Source: Triglochin maritima (lineage: Eukaryota; Streptophyta; Magnoliopsida; Alismatales; Juncaginaceae). From it: a stretch of DNA of 64,000 nucleotides. Below the pieces are notes generated by a model that saw only the letters and a program-made list of their open reading frames with translations, did not search any database and was not told where the DNA came from. Below, piece after piece: positions 55,260 through 64,000 of this stretch (position 1 is its first letter; every line of letters starts with the position of its first letter). Made by a program: the position numbers and the translations under genes. The stretch is from assembly GCA_963682175.1 (NCBI GenBank), contig OY821786.1:36511501-36575500 (forward strand), given 5' to 3'.

Positions 55260-58200
55260 TCATGAAATTATGGCTTCATCAGGGGTAACATCCAGTCCCA
55301 TGTCAAACTCCAACATCAACTTGTTCAACTTCTTGTTGTGGATTCTTTTTCTTATCATGGAATCACCACTGCTCAAAACAAAAAAGAAAATTCATTAGTA
55401 TGTTCAGAATATACAACAGCATTAGAAACAACACAAACAACTAATTTCATATCGAATTAGCTCTTTAGTTATTATAATGAGAGGGCAAAAATGAAATTAT
55501 CCAAGCATAAGATTGTCAAATCAAAACATGCAACAAAGTACTTCAGGGACTTGACTGAATTTCATATGTCAAGAACTGACCTACCATAAAAACAATCAGA
55601 ACATGGTTCTGAACAATTTACTCTAATCAATTCCAAATGTGTTTAACTTGTGATTGATTTAAAACAAAATATGTAACATAACTTATGTTACTCCACGAAG
55701 TCCAAATTTCAATGATTTCATGACTAGTTTTAACCACACAATGTTACCAATTAATTTCACGAACATGTGGTTGAATTGATTCATTCTTAATTACCACGGC
55801 TAAGTGTAAAATCTTTATGATCAGCACACACAAAAAAACTTGTTACATACTGACCTATTAGGTGGAGGGCAAGCAGCTGAAGGAGTTAAAATCTGAGTTA
55901 ATTTGACAGCATCCTCTTGGTGGCCAATGTAGTTATTGAAGCAAAGGTAGCGTCCGAACGAGGAGGGATCCTCGTAGATGCAAACATGAGCATCCGTTAG
56001 AAAATCTACGTCAACCGTTACAAAAACTCCGTCGGCATACATCTCTGGTGCACCCTTCAAGTAAGGATTCGCGACGGTCAAACCCTGGCCGGTTAAGAGG
56101 CCAGCGTTGATCGAGACCATGTTGACGTCCCGGTCCATCGCGAGGGCCCACGCAGTTTTCTCTGCTAGAGTGTTTGATAGGGCATGCCATAGCTGTTGTT
56201 AATTAAACAAACACCAACAAAGTCTGGTTAGTTTTTGGTGGTTAATCAGAATAAGAATTTATATAAAAATATATGCATGATGGTGTTTGAAGTTAATACG
56301 TTAAGGAGGATTAGATGCTTATTAGGTGTACCTAAACTGGAATTAAGAACATAAACAAGACTAATTTTATCTGTTTTTTTAATGAGAGAGGAAGAAAGTT
56401 GGAACTTCTTGGGACTGAAAATCTAATAGATACCAATTTCTTATACGTAGCAAACAAGTACAATGCACATGTTCATCTATTTCAACTTAATCAAAAGATA
56501 ACTTAATCTAGTCGCCAGTCGGGAATATTTTAGTTCACCTTTTAAGGTTATTATGAAACAAACATTGAAAACTCAAGCTAATGAGAAGTTCAGATCTTCC
56601 AGTCCATTCCAACCATGACAACTTTTTTTTTGAAAATTGAAAGCAACTATGGCAAGTTGACAACTATGATTTATAATGGAATTTGCAATTGGTAAGCCAC
56701 GTGAAAAATCAGAGGCATTAAATACAGACGTATGGGTTTTCTTTAGCAAATGGATATTAATTTAATTTGAAATCATGAGCAACTATTTCACAGAAATAAT
56801 ATTTTTTGGGGGGAATTTGCATAAAAGTTACTACACTTAGACAATTACCAAAACCTAATTCAATGATTTACTAAAAAATAAATTCTTAAAAAAGTCATTA
56901 TTAGAAAAGCTCGTGTAATTATCATGCAAACAGAGATATAATAATGTTTTACCTACTTATCGTATTTTAATCGTGTCGTGTCACAAATTCTCATGCCATA
57001 CCTTGAACTTTCTACAGAAATTTGGCTCGCTCCAATTCCGCTCGTCGAGGTCCACCAACGACTTCCGATTCTCCCTCCAGACGACGGCCGTGACCGATGA
57101 CGTAAAGATGACCTTTTCCATTGTCTCGGTATGTGCACACGCCTCCAAAACATTGTGTGTCGTCCTCACCTCCAACTCCACCATATACTCCTATGTTCAA
57201 TCAAAGAAAAATTAAGGAGAAACTCAAAAAAAAGTTAAGATAGAAAAAAGGAAACTCATTTAAAATTCGTAGGAGGACTTGCAAAAATGAAATTCTTCTT
57301 CCCTCTGCTATCAATTTTTCCAACCTAACATTTTATCCATAGTTTTTTTACATTTTCTCCTTAGTTTTCTACAACTAAACACACTTTGCATAAATGATGG
57401 GCCATAATTCATAGATATAGTCTTGCTATAGAAAATGACTTATCTATCATACAAAAAAGAGTAAGGACGACCTTTTACTTCTTTTAGATTCTCCTAACTT
57501 ACCTTTTCCATTTAAACCCAAACACAAACACTAAATTGGGAACAATGAATTCAAGAAGCAACAGCACATGTGGGCTTTTAAGACACACATGTTTGACACC
57601 AGACAACAACTGGAAAAAAGAACAGTGAAATCTCAGTTCTCACATCATTTATGGATAATGGGGAGTTGAGATGGCTCATCTTAGGGTTGACTCGACTAGA
57701 AGTTATATTTTCAAATCTTATAGCTAAAAATGACTTATTATTTTATTATTCTTCTTGTTCGCACAAAAATCTTAAAATCATTAAACAACCAAAACTAATT
57801 CAATTGGTAGATCTTTAATTTTAGATAGATTGACTAAAGATCGAATCCCAACCTTTTATGATACTTGTTGAGATTTAAATTAAAAGATATAAATTGCTTT
57901 AGAAGAACTCACATCATATATGGTTTGGTCTTGTGGAGGTTCAAAAGTATAGAAGAGACCAGAGCAGCCTTTCATGGCTTCAACTATGCTGTGGTAATCA
58001 AATGGGTCATAAGAGAACACTCTTAAGCGTTTGTTCTCCTCCAAAGTCAGACCTTTCAAACCTATAATCTCTTCTGTAAAACCAAGATCAAATATTAATA
58101 TGAGAAAGAACCTATTTTTGACGCAAAATGGAAGGAATGTTTGTTTATTTTTAGAGACACATTATTTGAAAGTTTGGATTTTATAAGAAAGGAAACATTT

Positions 58201-59273
58201 TCTTGACTTCCCACAACAACATTGGATAGATTTTTGGTCAAAACAAAGTAAGTGTTTGTTCAACTACTTGCTCACAAGTAATTTCTCATCTGTATGCAAC
58301 AATGATTTTTAAGGTTCAAATGTTTGCTCAGCTAACCACATCAGTAAATATTTTTTTTTTAAATGATATGATTTATCTCTAACCATTTTCTAGGCTAAAC
58401 CGAAAGTGGTAATTTCAACTTAATTAAATTTGTCAATAACAAATAAGTATTTTCTCAACAATTAACCCAAAACAAGAAGTGTTGGAAAGGTCAAATTTGA
58501 TCCTTAAGCATGCATTTACAACACAAACCTTAATATAGACAAGAGATCAAATTTAGTTCTTACAACAAGCAAATGATCTTAAAATATCAGTTTCCAGCAA
58601 GCAAATGCCTTCACTACCCTACCCACGATAGAAAACACTAAAAACATCAAATTTTGACCACTGACAAAGCATATAATTCCTTCACTGTCCATTACTGAGA
58701 ATATAATAAACCATCAATTTGAACACTAAAAAAATCCTCTTCCTTTACAACCCAGAACAACAAATTATTCTCAAAAGGATGACATTTTGCTCACAAAACA
58801 AGCATTTCCTTCACTAACCACATCAAAAGGCAACACAAAGATCACATTTAGAATATAAAAGAAGTTGAATATCGGATTTTCATCACTACCCACAACACCA
58901 AATTAATCTCAAAAACATCAATTAGATCACAATAAAGATTACTTCCTTTCACAACCCAAAACACAAGAAATCTCTAAAAGATCACATTTTATCACAAAAA
59001 CTGCACTTCAGTACAAGAAAACATAAAGTTCACATTTAAAACACAAAACAAACTCATTAATTTCTTTTCTTCCAAAATCATCGATCCATTGCAAGTTCAA
59101 TTTTTAATAAAAGTCAACATAAACAAGGAGCTTTGCTAACCAGGCGTGTGGGTGGCAGCATGAACAGTGTAACCTCGCCGGAGAAGCTTTTGGATAAGAG
59201 ATTTTCCAACCACGCCACCGGCATCGACCACACAAACAACCTTAGCTGCGTAGTGAATAGCAGCAGGTGCCAT
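55260..59273 (-). CDS. Cinnamoyl-CoA reductase-like SDR protein (SNL6/At4g30470-type)
   Basis: Five minus-strand exons: 59141-59273, 57913-58073, 57002-57190, 55855-56192 and 55260-55368, all with GT-AG borders and continuous frame (309 aa). It belongs to the atypical short-chain dehydrogenases near cinnamoyl-CoA reductase and dihydroflavonol reductase. The N-terminal Rossmann segment reads VVCVVDAGGVVGKSLIQKLL. Family hallmarks follow: GCSGLFYTFEPPQDQ, VIFTSSVTAVVWRENRKSL, DERNWSEPNFCRKFK, MVSINAGLLTGQGLTVANPY and YGRYLCFNNYI, with the usual NKKLNKLMLEF tail. The true-CCR signature KNWYCYGK is absent, and the expected YxxxK reads HxxxN (LWHALSNTLAEK). NADPH reduction of hydroxycinnamoyl-CoA is therefore unlikely in the normal way. 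The family role is defence- or lignin-related in some plants, but not settled. Confidence 0.92.
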
Positions 59274-59418
59274 GAGTCTTGTTCGTGTACCCGCGTCTTA
59301 CAAATTTCAATTCTATAACTAACAGTTGAGGATACTTTTAGATGATCGGCTAGCTTAACCTAACTTTAAAAAAAGCGTAAGATTTGTGTGCGTGAGAAAT
59401 GAGTGGTGGTGTGTGTTA

Positions 59419-59427
59419 TATTTATAG
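59419..59427 (-). promoter_or_regulatory. Putative TATA box of the SDR gene
   Basis: CTATAAATA on the minus strand about 150 bp upstream of ATG 59273. A (TC)n tract lies about 25 bp further upstream. Confidence 0.55.
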
Positions 59428-59447
59428 TGCAAGAAATCTAGAACTTA

Positions 59448-59450
<3 letters not shown>

Positions 59451-59505
<55 letters not shown>
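59451..59505. repeat. (GA)n microsatellite in the SDR promoter
   Basis: About 27 uninterrupted GA units, (CT)n on the gene's strand, just upstream of the TATA box. GA/CT tracts bind plant BBR/BPC proteins; a role here is inference. Confidence 0.9.
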
Positions 59506-59506
<1 letters not shown>

Positions 59507-59507
<1 letters not shown>

Positions 59508-60709
59508 GGCATTGAAAGGGCGTGTGGAGAGAAGGACAGATGAGAGAGAGAAGGAGATGACAGGTAAGAGGAAGGTGGTAGTTAAGCTAAATGGTGGTGG
59601 ATGGATGTGAGCTACATTCATGGGTCAACATGTCTCAACTCCATCCATTAGATTGGGTGTTACAAATTAGAATACGTAAGGTTTCTTAATTGTATACTCC
59701 AGTTTAGTCATGTTTAATTTAGTCCATTCTAATTTCAATTGGTACATAATAAGTTGAGATGTTTCAATTGGCCGTCTTAAATGTACATCAAGGATTTTTC
59801 TTCTCTTTCTCTGTGGATTCATTTGTGTTTACATTTGCTCTATTAAATAATATGAAAAATTAAAACAAGAAAGTACGATGAGTTATACCTTGTAATTTGT
59901 TAACATATATTTTACCGTATGTAGTATATAATAAGATATCCATGCACTAGTTTGGGGGTAAATCCTTATTCTTCTTGTAAAATCCAAACTAATTAAGAAG
60001 CATTGAATCCACGCATTGATCACAATTCCTCATTTTTCAATTAATGGTCGGTATCAACATTTGTACATATGACTTGATTCTTTCGGTTCCACATTCCAGA
60101 CGCAACGTGCTAACATATATAAGACACTCTTCTGATCAATATATATCAGTTTAGCTGATCATCTAAGATTACTCAATCGTAGGTTGAAAACAGATCAAAC
60201 GAAGACTTTTCGATGAAATCACGAAGAGAATATATTAGTATAAGTTGAATTAAACATACTATGACCCAGGTGGATTAGCATGGCCCCTTCTAGAAAGTTT
60301 AAGAGAATCAAGAAGAAGCTTCAAAACACTCCAACTTGAAGAAGTCAAACTTGAGATAGCAGATGATCAAATTCAGTTATCCTCCTCCTACTACTGATTT
60401 CATGGTTTTGCAGACATTCAGTAATTGGTGCATTCATGACGTTACAAAAATATCACAAGAGAAAAAGTCAAAGATTATGATTATAGAAATTGAATAGAAT
60501 ATACACTTTGCAAACAAAATATACAATTATATCCTGTGAATTATTTATTATAAGGGGTGTTGGCGGTTGGGATCATATTAGTAAAAAATAAGAAATTGTA
60601 TTTCGAATGCTGCATTTGTAGAGAAGCAAAAATAATGGGAATATGAAATAAATGACTGATATTCTTCGATTTGGGTAGCATAAAATAGAAAATAAAAGTA
60701 AAAAAAGAA
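59507..60709. other. Intergenic, no gene seen
   Basis: AT-rich upstream flank of the SDR gene with no supported feature. Confidence 0.55.
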
Positions 60710-60778
60710 CCCAGCGACCTAAGGATCACCTGTTGAAACAACTACAGTCCTCCGCTCTACCAACTGAGCTAAGATCGG
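60710..60778 (-). pseudogene. Truncated tRNA-Tyr (GTA)
   Basis: The minus strand reads CCGATCTTAGCTCAGTTGGT, AGAGCGGAGGACTGTAG, a short intron (TTGTTTCAACAGGTG-like), ATCCTTAGGTCGCTGG, as in plant tRNA-Tyr. Then it breaks to GTTCTTTTTTTAC instead of the T-loop TTCGAATCC and 3' acceptor strand. D-arm and anticodon arm are intact; the T-arm and 3' acceptor are lost, so it cannot mature. Confidence 0.85.
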
Positions 60779-61220
60779 TTGCCTCTCTAAGCTCAGATTC
60801 ACTTTACATATCCTTTATTACAGATTGGTAACATTTATACTACACAAATGCAGTTTTCGACCTTGTTAATTTTGATGCCTCTTTAATTATTCATATAAAT
60901 GAGTTGAATATGGGATAAAGAAGAAGCTAAACAACTACTCGTGAGCGACTTCGGAGTCGGACCTTTTTAAATTTACTCATGCGCCCAAATCCTTAATTTT
61001 TATGGTGATTTTTAGAACCGATGGACGGGCTATTAGCAATGCTTAAATTGTAATTATGTAATTTCTTATAGGATAAATTACAGTTGAATCACCATTGACA
61101 ATGATGTTGTTAATTTATTTTGCCTCTCTAAACTACCAAAGCTAATACTTAGTGGTCATTTCAGTTTGGTCTAGTCCGTTATTTTTAACTTGAAACCACA
61201 ATTTTGCACATAATCTTAAT

Positions 61221-61222
<2 letters not shown>

Positions 61223-61259
<37 letters not shown>
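61223..61259. repeat. (TA)n microsatellite
   Basis: About 18 uninterrupted TA units. Confidence 0.9.
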
Positions 61260-61263
<4 letters not shown>

Positions 61264-61389
61264 TAAGTCTTAACAGTTCTATTTTTATCCAAAACCTTAA
61301 ATTAGTTTAATTAATATCGGATAAGGAATATGGATTAAAAAAGGTATATATAATAGTAAAAAGAATGCACGTTAATATTTGGCGTAGTT

Positions 61390-61583
61390 TTTTTTATGAT
61401 CCAAAATTTTCCGACACCAGCACCCACTTGGGATAGGCGGGTTACTGCTTCAAACTAGGGGTGGTCCAACATCATTTTCACCGGAACGTATTAACATTAA
61501 ATAAAGTGCTTTGCTGAGATTCAATCTTGTGACGTAGGGTGTGTGAACTCACATACCCAACCAATTCAGTTGCGCCCGGGGAC
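61390..61583 (-). mobile_element. tRNA-derived SINE
   Basis: On the minus strand the element starts GTCCCCGGGCGCAACTGAAT, has a box-A-like AACTGAATTGGTTGG and a box-B-like AGATTGAATCTC about 35 bp later, and ends in a short A-run. A perfect 14-bp duplication TATTTGGCGTAGTT flanks it (61376-61389 and 61584-61597). Pol III boxes, A-tail and a target duplication of this size are the SINE signature. Confidence 0.85.
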
Positions 61584-62169
61584 TATTTGGCGTAGTTGTG
61601 GTAGGGCTTAATGTGCAAGAAAAAAACAGCTGTAGATGAGATAGTGGAACTTTGGAAGCTTCATGTTGGAAGTTCATCACCACTCACCATCAACATTTGG
61701 TAGATGTATTTACTTCATATAATTGAAGACATTTATGAGACCACAGCTTATTTAAGGCAGCACATGTAATCAGCTGGAACACACAAACCGTACACGGAAA
61801 TTTATATCTTCTTATATAAAAAAGAGGAAATCATAAACATATATCAATCTAGCTAGTGGCTCTAAAAATACGTATCAATCTAGTGTAGTGGCTCTAAACT
61901 CTCTAAGGGGAGACAAAACAAGGTGGTGGTGTCGGAAACTTGTTGGGCAAAACCATCAACTTTGGAAGTATGTGCGTGACGCATAATGTTTAGGACCTAA
62001 TCTCCTCTCTCTAGCCTTAATCACGTTTTCAACAACAACAATGAAGTAACTTTAATTCCAACTAGATAGAGTGGTATAGAAATTAATGGAATTCTTTCGA
62101 TTTCACTACGTGCATTTTCTTTCTTTCTTTCTTTTTTCAACATTAATTTTAGGACAGACAATCACAAAC

Positions 62170-62600
62170 ATCGAAATTAACTCTATGTCATTTGAAAGTA
62201 ATTATTAATTTAATGTCATAGAAAAATCAAAATATTTGTCCTAATGTCATTAATCTTTTTTCTAGTATCATTCTATAAGCAAACCGTTAACTTCTCCATT
62301 AATGTCTGTTAAGTATATTTATATTTAATGAAAATTTTACAAAATCACCCCAAATAAACTCAGAATTCATAAAATTCATTATATGTGTTATAAAAATTAC
62401 AAACAAATACTTAAATTATTTATCTACACTTTCTCTCATCTCTATCTTTCATCTCTCGTCTCTTCTTTTTTTCATTACTAAACTAATAAAATTCAGTGAT
62501 TATTATATTTTCAACATACAAAATAATTAATTATTTTTTATAAAAAATACTTTCTCTAATAAATATTTGTTTTTTATATAAAATATTTTTTTCCAAAATA
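62170..62600. mobile_element. Single arm of the foldback family
   Basis: Shares with the left arm of 31139-32115 the order ATGTCATAGAAAAATCAAA, CCGTTAACTT, TATTTAATGAAAATTTT, AATCACC, ATATGTGTT.TAAAAATT and CTCTCATCTCTATCTTTCA. The second arm is missing. The terminal GGGTTATTTG end is also missing. Confidence 0.7.
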
Positions 62601-62639
62601 TTTAATGCCCACTAATCAACGCCACATGCAACCTGTCTG

Positions 62640-63783
62640 CCTCACCAGGACGATTTCATATTTTCATGGATCCTTTTCCAGACAACCAAAGAGTAAAAGT
62701 TTAGTAGAGCACTAAATTAGTATTTCATATATTGATCCATTTACGGTGCAAATCGTACTTGGATTAGGGTTTAATTTAATACCCAGAACTTTCTCCTTCT
62801 TTTGTAACCTTATTACAACATAATGAATTAGATTTAGAGAGACGGTCGTGGTCGTGGTTTTTCCTGCAAGAATTTCCACGTAAAATTGTTTTGTGTTGTG
62901 ACGTGTTTTTCTTCAATTGTCTCCTACAGGACAAAATCCCAACACTACCTACACAATCACAGGCTGTATAAAGTAAGAGAGTTTACAATTTGACTCAGTA
63001 TTGTTTGGATCTACATCAAACATGATAAGATAACATATACATACAAGTTGTGAACATAGATGGATGAAGTAGATGCATTATGAAATCTTCACATAGAGAT
63101 AACCATGTAAACAGGTTGACTCTACTAAGGTTTCACCTAAAATAGAATTGCATGGTAAAGTTTGTACATTAGTATCGTACACGCCTACACGGTATATTTA
63201 CGCCACACGCCTAATCTTTGTAACAAGTACGTGTTAATGTGAAACAAACCTGTTGATGGTAAATAAATTATACATAACATACACATGTTTTCGTGTGTGT
63301 GTGTATATAAGTATTAAAACGAGGATGTGGGAGAAAGGTTTTTTATTGTATTGTTTGTGTATATTGTCCTGAATCTTGATTACAATGGGTTTATATATAC
63401 ATTCGATCTGGGTGACCGTTTGATCTTTAATGCTGCATCATTGGGTGAAGATGCGATCTTTGGGAAGGGATGTGTCTACTGGTGAGGAGGTGCTTTGCTT
63501 GGAGAGAAGGTGAGTCGCCTGATATTCTTCAACAATAAGAGTCGTATCTTACTGTCTCGTGTCTATGTTAGAAAAACTAAAAAGGGAGTGGTAGTTAAAA
63601 CAACACATCAATGTCAACCTCAAATCAACATTCCTTCCAGAAAAAACACGTTGTTCAATGCGTAACTGACAACAATAATTAGGAAACAAATCGACAAATC
63701 TAGGCAAATAGTTCGATATGGAAATCTAGTGCAAGATGATAAGTTGACAGCAACTGATCAAGAACCAACAATTTCAAGCACAC
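62640..63783. other. No supported gene
   Basis: AT-rich, with a small GT-rich run at 63290-63305. I cannot assign the GC-richer 63400-63540 stretch. Confidence 0.5.
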
Positions 63784-63896
63784 CTGTAGTGCACATCAAA
63801 ATAAAGTTGTCCATCTCTAACTTCAGTAATTATAGTAACCTTGGCTAAACGTGCAAAGAGAAAACAAGCAAGAACCAACAAGAATCTATTGACCAT
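63784..63896 (-). CDS. Possible first exon of a small secreted protein
   Basis: The minus strand opens MVNRFLLVLACFLFARLAKV, a strong signal-peptide profile, then TIITEVRDGQLYFDVHYR, and meets a consensus-like CAG|GTGTG donor at 63784. The pattern of short charged segment then VH resembles the start of S1-type plant self-incompatibility homologues, but those normally have a cysteine after VH and no intron. No second exon was identified within the window to the left. I do not recognise it with confidence. Confidence 0.25.
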
Positions 63897-64000
63897 TGCT
63901 TTCCTTTTGCTTCAGTGAACGGTTGAGGTGTACTGCAATTCCGCAATCCCTCCAGGGGTTATCTTAAGATCTCAAAATCATCAAAATTGAGGATTGTATG

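Overview
The window is nuclear DNA of a flowering plant, most likely a eudicot. It is AT-rich and has multi-exon genes with GT-AG introns, plant-specific gene families, a plant elongator tRNA-Met with an intron, and a dense mix of plant transposons. I cannot name the species. Exon models below were built by hand from splice signals and reading-frame continuity.

Genes, left to right. A FAR1-type domain fragment (98-334, +). A five-exon glutamate receptor-like channel (4336-8716, +, 870 aa). A five-exon non-specific phospholipase C (9420-12845, -) whose last exon is frameshifted. An intronless ATL-type RING-H2 E3 ligase (17650-18591, -). A mannose-binding-lectin fragment (41758-41904, +). A PIF/Harbinger transposase remnant (44812-45592, +). 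A small cysteine-pair protein (51061-51639, +). A broken glycine-rich protein gene (53557-53869, +). tRNA-Met (54532-54616, +). A five-exon cinnamoyl-CoA-reductase-like SDR gene (55260-59273, -, 309 aa). A truncated tRNA-Tyr (60710-60778, -). The four full-length family genes do not form a cluster or a shared pathway.

Most of the rest is mobile DNA. The centrepiece, 19855-29876, is a tandem Ty3/Gypsy array on the minus strand: partial LTR, truncated internal region, complete LTR, complete gag-pol region, complete LTR. One 5-bp duplication (CTAAC) flanks the whole array, and a paralogous empty site lies at about 38.26-38.62 kb. The outer copy has a deletion that joins the LTR promoter and a lysine-rich leader ORF in frame to the integrase core. 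Other elements are four non-autonomous hAT elements with 8-bp target duplications, a 1.9-kb Harbinger element with a TAA duplication, a 1-kb foldback element, a 1.8-kb Mutator-like element with a hAT nested in it, a 609-bp TRIM, a tRNA-derived SINE with a 14-bp duplication, and several degenerate LTR regions.

The most unusual signal is in the LTRs. Near-palindromic 10-mers of the form CGGTCGACCG occur as pairs whose centres lie about 20-22 bp apart, and the pairs repeat roughly every 55-75 bp. The layout is shared by the recent Gypsy LTRs (20.63-21.35 kb and its copy) and a diverged solo LTR (14.89-15.44 kb). Decayed versions occur at 39.93-40.31 kb and 46.36-47.53 kb. I do not know of a described system that explains it.
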